A model generated the notes under the pieces. That model was given only the letters and a program-made list of their open reading frames with translations. It was not told the origin of the DNA and did not search any database. 25,917 nucleotides of DNA. It comes from a virus. Below are positions 14,489 through 19,978 of this stretch, piece after piece. How positions within the stretch are numbered: position 1 is the first letter of the stretch; every line of letters starts with the position of its first letter. The position numbers were made by a program, and so were the translations under genes. The DNA lies in IMG/VR virus record IMGVR_UViG_3300021373_000896, positions 1 to 25,917 of that record; one strand, written 5' to 3'.

Positions 14489-14890
14489 TTAAAATGGTAA
14501 TTTGTTTAATCCGTTTTGATATGTTAGTAAATACTTTATTATATCATTATTAATATTCTTTATATTGTCAAAGCCTTCAAACTCATTTTGTAAATCGTTC
14601 ATTATTTCATAAGCATAATAATTTAATATTGAATTTACTATATATTCAGAATTAATATTTTCAGTAGGCAAATTTTCTCCAGTCATATCGTTGTATAATT
14701 CTGAAGCGTGTGCAATAACTTCAAAAGCATTAGAAAAAGAATTATTAATAAATTCATTACAACGACTATAATATATTATAGTATAAATTTCATCTGAAAT
14801 AATATAATCAAAATTAGTTTGATTTTCATAATCTTCAAGAGTATCCACTATTGAATTAATTATGTGGTTTTTAAAGTGTGTAATATCCAT
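14489..14890 (-). CDS. 133-aa unknown helical protein
   Basis: This acidic 133-aa protein is rich in Asn, Ile and Tyr and looks all-helical: 'HIINSIVDTLEDYENQ', 'FSNAFEVIAHASELYNDMTG', 'YIVNSILNYYAYEIMNDLQNEFE'. It ends 'YLLTYQNGLNKLPF'. No catalytic motif, membrane segment or signal peptide. It lies 26 nt after the 43-aa membrane peptide (14917-15048), suggesting co-transcription from the repeat-bearing promoter at 15082-15152. The next gene has the same base composition, so the pair may have arrived together. Function unknown. Confidence 0.55.
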   Translation of the reverse strand: MDITHFKNHIINSIVDTLEDYENQTNFDYIISDEIYTIIYYSRCNEFINNSFSNAFEVIAHASELYNDMTGENLPTENINSEYIVNSILNYYAYEIMNDLQNEFEGFDNIKNINNDIIKYLLTYQNGLNKLPF

Positions 14891-14916
14891 TGTTTTGTTT
14901 TATTGGTTAATATTGT

Positions 14917-15048
14917 TTAAAATAAATTAGTTGTGTCAATGTTTGAAATTACAATTATTAACAAAGGTAATATAATAGTTGTAACTATTGCTAGACCTGT
15001 GTTGGTTGTTGTGTCGTTGTTTTTGATTGTGTTAATTAAGTTGCTCAT
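14917..15048 (-). CDS. 43-aa membrane peptide, paralogue of 13362-13493
   Basis: ATG at 15048 opens 43 codons ending at 14917. The peptide starts MSNLINTIKNND, has a Thr/Asn-rich linker ('TTTNTG') and one helix ('LAIVTTIILPLLIIVI'), and ends 'SNIDTTNLF'. Compared with the peptide from 13493, about two thirds of residues are identical, with differences mostly conservative within the helix. The N-terminal dozen codons are also nearly identical in DNA, so the duplication is recent or under strong selection. It is the first gene of the island and directly follows a control region with three 11-bp repeats. Confidence 0.7.
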   Translation of the reverse strand: MSNLINTIKNNDTTTNTGLAIVTTIILPLLIIVISNIDTTNLF

Positions 15049-15081
15049 AATTTTGTTTTTATTTGTTATTGTTTTACAATG

Positions 15082-15089
15082 TAAATATA
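15082..15089 (-). promoter_or_regulatory. Probable promoter -7 element for the 43-aa peptide gene at 15048
   Basis: TATATTTA (one change from TAnnTTTG) lies 33 nt before the ATG. No -33 TTTG at the right distance. The 11-bp repeat array starts 31 bp upstream, exactly one repeat unit (11 bp) further than in the sister promoter, so the helical phase is preserved. Confidence 0.45.
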
Positions 15090-15119
15090 TAAAACTAATA
15101 TAAATAAATCGAAATGTAA

Positions 15120-15152
15120 ATGTTAAAATTTTGTTAAAATTATGTTAAAATT
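15120..15152. repeat. Three tandem 11-bp repeats (one mismatch)
   Basis: ATGTTAAAATT at 15120-15130 and 15142-15152, TTGTTAAAATT at 15131-15141. Same unit and copy number as at 13565-13597, in the same orientation relative to a paralogous gene. Confidence 0.9.
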
Positions 15153-15187
15153 TTATGCACCTTTAATAATATGCGCGCGCGTGTATA

Positions 15188-15220
15188 CAAAATTAATTTG
15201 ACACTAACAAAATAAATTTG
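15188..15220. repeat. Pair of 13-bp near-palindromes, 20-bp spacing
   Basis: CAAAATTAATTTG (15188-15200) and CAAAATAAATTTG (15208-15220) differ at one base and start 20 bp apart, about two helical turns. Each is close to palindromic (CAAA...TTTG), the layout of a tandem operator for a dimeric repressor. Confidence 0.6.
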
Positions 15221-15306
15221 TGTTTTCTACTGGCTTAATTTGTTTTTATAATTGTGTAAGAATACAGATATTATTTAGAATGAATTTAAATAGCGAAGAG
15301 GGGGGG

Positions 15307-15409
15307 ATAATGTTAAACGACCCCCATAATGTTAAACAGGAGGGGGATAATATTAAACAAGGCATAATATTAAACAGACCCCTTAATGTTAAACACCTTA
15401 ATGTTAAAC
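15307..15409. repeat. Six iteron-like 12-bp direct repeats
   Basis: Consensus WTAATRTTAAAC at 15307, 15326, 15347, 15364, 15383 and 15398 (spacings 19, 21, 17, 19 and 15). The first copy is flanked by GGGGG and CCCCC, and another G-run/C-run pair encloses copies 3-4, so hairpins are possible. The array ends 3 nt from the terL stop. The core ATGTTAAA is shared with the 11-bp repeats. Confidence 0.85.
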
Positions 15410-15412
15410 AAA

Positions 15413-16627
15413 TTATCGGATAACATATTTTCCAGAATTGACTCCTTGAATTAAATATTGAAGTGAATATCTTATTGCATCTATAAAGTGATTGTACTTA
15501 TCTATTGGCTTCTCTCCTTTATCGTGCCATACATAGTTGTTTAGCTCTCGTATAATACCACTAGAGTTTCTCTCTACTATAATCTCATAGTCTTGCATTA
15601 AAGCAATGCCAGATAGTATACTACCCTTCTTCTTAATAGTAGGTCTTATGTTTAGTCCTGTGTTTCTTAATTCATTTATAAGTCTAGGTTCTGCACTATC
15701 ACATATTATTAAATCTGCTCCACATTCCTGTCTATTCCTAAATGCTATGTCAGAAGTAGATAAACCAGTTTTTCCGTATATTTCTTTAACATATACCTTT
15801 CTAACCTCTTTATCAATAGAAACCTTTACAAGTGTTGTCATATCCATAGAGAAACCAAAATCTTGACCATAACAGGTTAATTCTGTCTGTGCAAACTCTC
15901 CTACCTTCCAATTTCTTATAATTGTTCCTTCAGCTTTCTCCATCCAACCACCTAAGATAACATGCTCAAACTTAGAAGGGTTTCTTCTCTTCATCTCATA
16001 CAACTGTGTTAAGAATGAGTCTGACAGATTGTCTTGATTATCTTCGTATGTAGTATGGATATAAGTAGCATCATCCTTTATACCATTAAAGCCACCTTTT
16101 ATACTTTTATATAAAAAATATCTTTGATATATCCAATGCTCTTTTGTAGCAGGGTTTAATATTAAAATACATCTATTCTGTTTATTCTGTGAACGTATAG
16201 AAAAGTCTATCTTGTTAAACACATCTTCTTCCATAAGCTCTTCTGCTTCGTCTACAACAAACGTTGTAACGCCATTTAAGGACTTTAGAGCTGCTGTCTG
16301 GTTACCAGAGGATGTTCGTATACCTTTAAACATTATAGAGCTTCCTGTCTTAAGATTTATAATCTCATCTTTAGTTATCCTAAAATCTCCGTGTACATTC
16401 ATCAGGTCTATCTTCTCAATAAACTCAGGAATAATAGAAGTGTTAGCTGATGTTAAAGTATATCTAGTAAACAATACTTTATGCCCTTCTTCATACGTTA
16501 GGTTAAGTAGAAACAAAGCTACTCCAAATGATTTACCTGAACCTCTACCACCAGTTACAATATAGTATCTGCTCTTAGATTGAAACAAAGGAATGTATTT
16601 ACTATGTAGATTTATATTACTATTCAT
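15413..16627 (-). CDS. terL: Terminase large subunit (Terminase_3/PBSX type)
   Basis: This 404-aa packaging motor/nuclease carries all expected motifs: Walker A 'TGGRGSGKS' (25-33), Walker B 'TTFVVDEAEE' (121-130), coupling motif 'LILNPA' (145-150), then the RNase-H-like nuclease with acidic residues in 'GQDFGFSMD' (Asp256), 'IICDSAEP' (Asp310) and 'HFIDAIRYS' (Asp373). Length is typical of the compact Terminase_3 group. The start overlaps the small-subunit stop by 8 nt, so translation is coupled. It is followed by the six-repeat array rather than by a terminator or the portal gene, which is unusual. Confidence 0.95.
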   Translation of the reverse strand: MNSNINLHSKYIPLFQSKSRYYIVTGGRGSGKSFGVALFLLNLTYEEGHKVLFTRYTLTSANTSIIPEFIEKIDLMNVHGDFRITKDEIINLKTGSSIMFKGIRTSSGNQTAALKSLNGVTTFVVDEAEELMEEDVFNKIDFSIRSQNKQNRCILILNPATKEHWIYQRYFLYKSIKGGFNGIKDDATYIHTTYEDNQDNLSDSFLTQLYEMKRRNPSKFEHVILGGWMEKAEGTIIRNWKVGEFAQTELTCYGQDFGFSMDMTTLVKVSIDKEVRKVYVKEIYGKTGLSTSDIAFRNRQECGADLIICDSAEPRLINELRNTGLNIRPTIKKKGSILSGIALMQDYEIIVERNSSGIIRELNNYVWHDKGEKPIDKYNHFIDAIRYSLQYLIQGVNSGKYVIR

Positions 16628-17018
16628 CGTCTGGAGTTACATCTATTGTATCTTCTATGTTTTGTATATCTTTATTGTTAAAGAAGTTTATTACAGGTAC
16701 TTGTACTTTGTTAGACTTCTTAGCATCATTTATACTATCAGAGGGCTTACCATAAGCATACTCTAGTAGTAATTTCATGTGAGTAAAGTTATTCTTAGCT
16801 AAACTTGCTAGGTGTTTAAACGCTTCTTTCTCGCTACCAAATACATCTTTCATAGCTGAGGTAGCATAAGATGCTATCCTGTCTCTCTTAGCTTTATTCT
16901 GTCTAGCTGATGGTAATTTGTTTGTAGTAGATATAGGTTTAGGTGCAAGTCTCTTATTATGTTTCCTACCGTCTGTAGGTTTTATCTCTTGTGATTTATT
17001 CTTTTTTGCTCTAGCCAT
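16620..17018 (-). CDS. terS: Terminase small subunit candidate
   Basis: The 132-aa protein has a very basic N-terminus (MARAKKNKSQEIKP... 'RKHNKRLAPKP'), then a helical part 'KAKRDRIASYATSAMKDVFGSEKEAFKHLASLAKNNFTHMKLLLEYAYGKPSDS'. The 'LLEYAYGKP' ending is one I associate with small-terminase-like DNA-binding proteins upstream of terL. The acidic C-terminus 'DTIDVTPDDE' overlaps the terL start by 8 nt. Its role would be recognition of the packaging start site. No clear helix-turn-helix can be scored by eye, so the call leans on position. The 13-nt spacer before its ATG consists of the conserved 11-mer plus 2 nt. Confidence 0.65.
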   Translation of the reverse strand: MARAKKNKSQEIKPTDGRKHNKRLAPKPISTTNKLPSARQNKAKRDRIASYATSAMKDVFGSEKEAFKHLASLAKNNFTHMKLLLEYAYGKPSDSINDAKKSNKVQVPVINFFNNKDIQNIEDTIDVTPDDE

Positions 17019-17020
17019 AA

Positions 17021-17031
17021 TATGATAACGA
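17021..17031 (-). promoter_or_regulatory. Start-proximal 11-mer TCGTTATCATA (copy 3)
   Basis: Exact copy, 2 nt before the ATG at 17018. It occupies the whole spacer between the stop of the 71-aa gene (17032) and this start, so the spacer has no room for a separate leader. This is the first gene of the packaging unit. Confidence 0.5.
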
Positions 17032-17247
17032 TTATTTAGTATTATGTTTTTTGTATAGCTTTAAGTATATATCTGTAATACCTTGATGTATAGTTGTTTT
17101 AGTATATACATCTTCAATAAATACTTTCTTTACTCCTTTCTCTATAACTATATTATAATCCTTGTTGTTTTTAGTTACAGGGTATATAACAAAGTCATTC
17201 TTAAAACACCACCTTAAAGCTTTCTGTCTTTCGTTTTCTAAATACAT
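17032..17247 (-). CDS. 71-aa unknown basic protein
   Basis: This 71-aa basic, mixed alpha/beta protein starts MYLENERQKALRWCFKNDFVIYPVTKNNKDYNIVI and continues with 'GVKKVFIEDVYTKTTIHQGI'. It ends in a basic helix 'LKLYKKHNTK'. No family recognised, though the N-terminal half has the look of a short phage DNA-metabolism accessory protein. The start overlaps the previous stop as TAATG, so it is coupled to the membrane protein at 17247-17465. It is the last gene before the conserved 11-mer of the terminase unit. Confidence 0.55.
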   Translation of the reverse strand: MYLENERQKALRWCFKNDFVIYPVTKNNKDYNIVIEKGVKKVFIEDVYTKTTIHQGITDIYLKLYKKHNTK

Positions 17248-17465
17248 TAGTTAACATACTTATCCATTAAAACATACATATCACTATAACTATGCTTCTT
17301 ATAACAAGACACACAAAAGCCTTTATCATTTACTTCTACCTCTACTTCTACTTCTTTAATTACTATTTCTTTAATAACTTCTTTATTACCTTGCCCTAAT
17401 TTAAAACAACAATAACATAAACACGCTATCAATAAAATTAATTTAATTGCTTGTTTCTTATTCAT
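17247..17465 (-). CDS. 72-aa small membrane protein with Cys pairs
   Basis: A basic start (MNKKQ) leads into one hydrophobic helix ('AIKLILLIACLCYCCFKLG', ~6-24) with four Cys. A Glu/Val/Lys-rich stalk ('KEVIKEIVIKEVEVEVEV') follows, then a C-terminal 'CVSCYKKH' pair. Layout fits an N-terminal anchor with a small external or cytoplasmic domain; the CxxC could bind metal. It is not a clear lipoprotein because no good lipobox follows the helix. Single-base gap after the DnaA-like gene. Function unknown. Confidence 0.55.
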   Translation of the reverse strand: MNKKQAIKLILLIACLCYCCFKLGQGNKEVIKEIVIKEVEVEVEVNDKGFCVSCYKKHSYSDMYVLMDKYVN

Positions 17466-17466
17466 C

Positions 17467-17925
17467 TTAGTGTGCTTTTAACATTTGTACCATAGCATTT
17501 ATTCTAAGCTTCGCTACATCTATTTGTGACTCAGGTATTTGCTTTATTATATCTATAAGCTCTGCATCATCTTCTACTTGTGTTGATGAAAGTAAAGACT
17601 CATAATCTTCTTTAAGACTTATGTATTTCTCTTCAATCTGCTCTATAGGTTCAGGTGATTTAAGTCTTTTATATAATGTAGCATATTGCTTATCGTACTT
17701 CATTATTAAAGGGAAAACGTTTTTTATAGAATGTATTACTGTGGCGTGATTTAACCCTACTGTGTCTGCTATACTTTCTAAACTAAGCTCTGTATTCTCT
17801 CTACATAATTTAAAGTAAACTGCTCTAGTGTAAACATACTCTCTACTTCTTTTCTTTTTACTTAAATCTAATCCTGTTTTAGATTCAATTTCTTCTCTGA
17901 TTTCTTTTGTTATTTCGTTATTCAT
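17467..17925 (-). CDS. DnaA domain IV-like DNA-binding protein
   Basis: Residues ~25-70 resemble the C-terminal DNA-binding domain of DnaA: 'RSREYVYTRAVYFKLCRE' (26-43) corresponds to the first helices. 'LSLESIADTVGLNHATVIHSI' character (47-67) corresponds to the DnaA signature in which 'DHxTVxH' reads DnaA boxes (here N-H-A-T-V-I-H). No AAA+ ATPase part is present. The C-terminal half is acidic and helical, perhaps for partner contact. In this family such stand-alone domains act as origin-binding or regulatory proteins; here it could bind the repeats near terL (inference). The start overlaps the upstream 83-aa gene by 8 nt. Confidence 0.7.
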   Translation of the reverse strand: MNNEITKEIREEIESKTGLDLSKKKRSREYVYTRAVYFKLCRENTELSLESIADTVGLNHATVIHSIKNVFPLIMKYDKQYATLYKRLKSPEPIEQIEEKYISLKEDYESLLSSTQVEDDAELIDIIKQIPESQIDVAKLRINAMVQMLKAH

Positions 17926-18169
17926 TTTCTATAAATTTTATTCTATTTAATTGTTTGTATTGATTTAATTCTCTTGTTATACAGACTAGTGAATTGAATT
18001 TAGAATATTCTATTGCTTTCTTTATTCCAGCACACTCTAAATACATTTCTCTATCTTCATATTCTTTGAGCATCATTTCTATCTCACTATATAATGTTCC
18101 TTTCTCTATCTCATATAATGTAAGCATAAAGTAGTCATTAATAATTTCGTTAGACAGACCTTCGCTCAT
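17918..18169 (-). CDS. 83-aa helical unknown protein
   Basis: This 83-aa acidic, all-helical protein is rich in Glu, Leu and Ile: 'NEIINDYFMLTLYEIEKGTLYSEIEMMLKEYEDREMYLECAGIKKAIEYSKFN'. It ends in a basic helix 'ELNQYKQLNRIKFIENE'. No domain recognised. The start overlaps the exonuclease stop by 4 nt (ATGA) and its end overlaps the DnaA-like gene, so all three are co-translated. This placement suggests a replication accessory protein, without direct evidence. Confidence 0.55.
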   Translation of the reverse strand: MSEGLSNEIINDYFMLTLYEIEKGTLYSEIEMMLKEYEDREMYLECAGIKKAIEYSKFNSLVCITRELNQYKQLNRIKFIENE

Positions 18170-18852
18170 TCAGTTCTTAACTTAAGTAAATTGTAACATT
18201 GTATATATTTTAGTTTTGCTTTTTGTTTATATATTATTTTAAATAATTCATATACTTTCTTAGTAAATTGATAATGACTTGTGCAATCTTTTAGCAATTT
18301 CTCAGCATACTTCTTACCATACCCTTTACAGTAGTTTACATTGTCTATACTGTCTCCTATAATCATTTGCTCATAAAAGTTATATAAAGCTTCTAAAGGT
18401 TCTATATCATATACACACCTATGTTTGTAGTGATAGTTGTATATTAAAGCTGGTAGTTGTTTATAGTCTTTATCTATAGAAACTATAATAACATTATCTC
18501 TACCATCTTCTTCTGCTATATTCTTCCAATAATTAGCAACCAAGTCATCTGTCTCTAAACTATATTTACTTACACTATTATAACTTTCTGTTACATAATC
18601 ATGAAGCTCTGTTAAAACACTAGGTATTCCTGAAGATTTTCTATTAGATTTATAGTTGGTATCTAATATCTTTCTAAAGTTACCTTTACTATTGTTAAAG
18701 GTTATTACTTCTGATATATCATATATTTCATTCAAATCGTATATTATGTTTGTAAAGGAATCATTATACTTTTCTATAGCTAAATTAATATCCTCTTCAA
18801 CACCATAAGATGATGCCCATACTAAACTATCTGCATCAAATAATGCTACCAT
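18166..18852 (-). CDS. 5'-3' exonuclease/flap endonuclease (PIN-like)
   Basis: This 228-aa protein carries the acidic metal-binding pattern of the phage 5'-3' exonuclease family: 'LFDADSL' (4-10, Asp6 and Asp8), a basic arch 'NYKSNRKSSGIP' (66-77), 'ETDDLVA' (100-106), 'VSIDKDYKQLP' (124-134), and a helix-hairpin-helix-like 'IGDSIDNVNYCKGYGKKYAEKLL' (165-187). These enzymes remove RNA primers or flaps during replication. It is shorter than the bacterial polymerase-I domain, as usual in phages. Start overlaps the 73-aa gene by 7 nt. No DNA polymerase is seen in the window, so it probably works with the host replisome. Confidence 0.8.
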   Translation of the reverse strand: MVALFDADSLVWASSYGVEEDINLAIEKYNDSFTNIIYDLNEIYDISEVITFNNSKGNFRKILDTNYKSNRKSSGIPSVLTELHDYVTESYNSVSKYSLETDDLVANYWKNIAEEDGRDNVIIVSIDKDYKQLPALIYNYHYKHRCVYDIEPLEALYNFYEQMIIGDSIDNVNYCKGYGKKYAEKLLKDCTSHYQFTKKVYELFKIIYKQKAKLKYIQCYNLLKLRTE

Positions 18853-19067
18853 TCTCCTTCTATAGTTTTAACTGCTTCTATTTCTAAATCATCTATTACT
18901 CTCTGTTCGAGTATATCTATAATGTCGTCTCCTCCACATAGCACTTTATAACAATTAAAAGTACTATCAATATCTGGATACATATAACTACCATCTTGTC
19001 CTTTTTCAAATTCACCTACCACAACTAATACTATGTTGTCGTATTTTACTGTAACTTCTTTTTCCAT
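18846..19067 (-). CDS. 73-aa acidic conserved phage hypothetical
   Basis: The protein begins 'MEKEVTVKYDNIVLVVVGEFEKG' (beta strands) and contains 'LCGGDDIIDILEQRVIDDLEIEAV' ending in 'EGEW'. The 'xDIIDILxxxVIDDLExxA' ending occurs in many small phage proteins of unknown function. It is the first gene behind a good Bacteroidetes-type promoter (19096-19125). Its end overlaps the exonuclease start by 7 nt, so it leads the exonuclease/DnaA-like unit. Function unknown. Confidence 0.6.
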   Translation of the reverse strand: MEKEVTVKYDNIVLVVVGEFEKGQDGSYMYPDIDSTFNCYKVLCGGDDIIDILEQRVIDDLEIEAVKTIEGEW

Positions 19068-19095
19068 TTTGTTTTTGTTTTATTGTTTATGTCTG

Positions 19096-19125
19096 CAATA
19101 TAATATAAATATTTCAATTATCAAA
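19096..19125 (-). promoter_or_regulatory. Bacteroidetes-type promoter for the 18846-19067 unit
   Basis: TTTG (19122-19125), 19 nt, then TATATTG (19096-19102) on the minus strand; the ATG is 28 nt downstream behind an A-rich leader. It overlaps the 3' end of the PD-(D/E)XK gene. Confidence 0.65.
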
Positions 19126-19515
19126 CATTAATTTACTTATATTCCAATTAAATCCTAATTTATTCAAAACATTAACCAAAGGCTCGTTATCAACTTTAGA
19201 CCAATTACCCTTATAATAACAGCCATTAACAAAGCATTTAACTAAAGGAATGTCTCTAGTATCATCTAAGTAATTATGTGTTACATATAAAGCAATGCCT
19301 TTGTCTGTATGCCAACTATCACATATTCTTTCTAACAGAAGCCTTTGTCCTGTAGGAATAGAGTTACCAGCTCTTTTAACCTCCATTAATATTAAAGCCT
19401 TATTATCAAACTCTAATACAGCATCTATATCAGAAGGATGTATCTTACCGTTCTTTACACCTGTAAAGTCTAAACCTTGCTTTGTTTGATTACTATTTCT
19501 AATTAAGCTTTTCAC
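19114..19515 (-). CDS. PD-(D/E)XK nuclease-fold protein
   Basis: This 133-aa protein has the core of a PD-(D/E)XK nuclease: 'HPSDIDAVLEF' (26-36, with Asp29/Asp31), then 'LILMEVKRAG' (41-50, Glu45-x-Lys47), and a following helix with 'PTGQRLLLERI' (Gln57). The pattern Asp, about 14 residues, Glu-x-Lys, then Gln is typical of Holliday-junction-type and restriction-type members. The C-terminal part looks like an OB- or beta-rich segment with Cys and Trp. Likely a recombination or DNA-repair nuclease. ATG at 19515 overlaps the previous gene by 17 nt; a later ATG would remove the fold, so this start is kept. Confidence 0.65.
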   Translation of the reverse strand: MKSLIRNSNQTKQGLDFTGVKNGKIHPSDIDAVLEFDNKALILMEVKRAGNSIPTGQRLLLERICDSWHTDKGIALYVTHNYLDDTRDIPLVKCFVNGCYYKGNWSKVDNEPLVNVLNKLGFNWNISKLMFDN

Positions 19516-19837
19516 CTTCTAATTCTTTTTGTAAGTTAGCTAAAGCTCTCCAAGCTACCTTAGCTGAGTGTCTAACACCATCTGAGTCTATCTTACCAGC
19601 TTCTACTAAATGTCTCGCTAAAGCGTCTAATTCATCTGTACTCTTGTTTCTATCCCAATGCAAAGGCTTATCAGGATGATGTTGTTGGTTTCCTATTAAA
19701 GATACCCTTGCAACTTCTGCTATAGCATCAGGAAAGTATTTAATCAGTCCTGTATATATAGGTATTCTTTTTCTCTCCTGACTATCTGTTGGTAGATTAC
19801 CAACTAACTCTTGAAATTTCTTTATACTATCACTCAT
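19499..19837 (-). CDS. dGTP_diPhyd_N/DUF5664-like protein
   Basis: The 112-aa protein shows the conserved string I associate with DUF5664, also described as the N-terminal domain of phage dATP/dGTP diphosphohydrolases: 'RKRIPIYTGLIKYFPDAIAEVA' character (22-43), 'GNQQHHPDKPLHWDR' (49-63), then 'DELDALARHLVEAG' (68-81) and 'DGVRHSAKVAWRALANL' (86-102). His53, His54, Asp56, Asp68, Asp71 and His76 could bind metal or phosphate. Its role may be control of purine nucleotide pools. If truly MazZ-like it would be linked to modified-purine phages, but no PurZ or other base-modification gene is visible here, so that is open. Confidence 0.6.
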   Translation of the reverse strand: MSDSIKKFQELVGNLPTDSQERKRIPIYTGLIKYFPDAIAEVARVSLIGNQQHHPDKPLHWDRNKSTDELDALARHLVEAGKIDSDGVRHSAKVAWRALANLQKELEGEKLN

Positions 19838-19977
19838 TCTTCTTCGTCTTTAAATAGTTCTTTTTCTAGTTTCTCTAATCTACTAGTCATACTTACATTA
19901 GATAAATACAACTGAGTCAATACTTTTTCCATTCTACCCATTCTCTGTGAGATAGTATGCTTTTTATCTTTTAACAT
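19834..19977 (-). CDS. 47-aa coiled-coil mini-ORF
   Basis: ATG at 19977, one base after the metallophosphoesterase stop, opens 47 codons ending in an ATGA overlap with the next gene. The peptide (MLKDKKHTISQRMGRMEKVL...) is one amphipathic helix with a Leu/Met heptad pattern and an acidic end (ELFKDEEE). It exactly fills the space and is coupled on both sides, which supports coding. Function unknown; it resembles short dimerising phage peptides. Confidence 0.6.
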   Translation of the reverse strand: MLKDKKHTISQRMGRMEKVLTQLYLSNVSMTSRLEKLEKELFKDEEE

Positions 19978-19978
19978 A

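Larger units (their letters stand above)
15049..15412. other. 364-nt non-coding control region between terL and the small-gene island
   Basis: No supported gene. Contents in order: A-rich leader and -7 element (15049-15089); three 11-bp repeats (15120-15152); an alternating purine-pyrimidine tract with GCGCGCGCG (15169-15189); two 13-bp near-palindromes 20 bp apart (15188-15220); AT-rich DNA (15221-15295); six 12-bp repeats (15307-15409) interleaved with G-runs and C-runs. It could be a replication origin, a regulatory switch or both; inference. Confidence 0.65.

Noticed and set aside
15307-15409. CRISPR array
   Set aside because: Repeats are only 12 bp with 3-9 nt between copies; no leader, no spacers of usual size and no cas genes.
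15220-15423. Plus-strand 67-codon frame across the six-repeat array
   Set aside because: It starts at a non-ATG codon, faces against every other gene, and its sequence is just the translation of the repeats and G/C-runs.
16212-16565. Plus-strand 117-codon frame antisense to terL
   Set aside because: Mirror frame of a strongly supported gene; Ser/Leu/Ile-rich composition typical of antisense frames.
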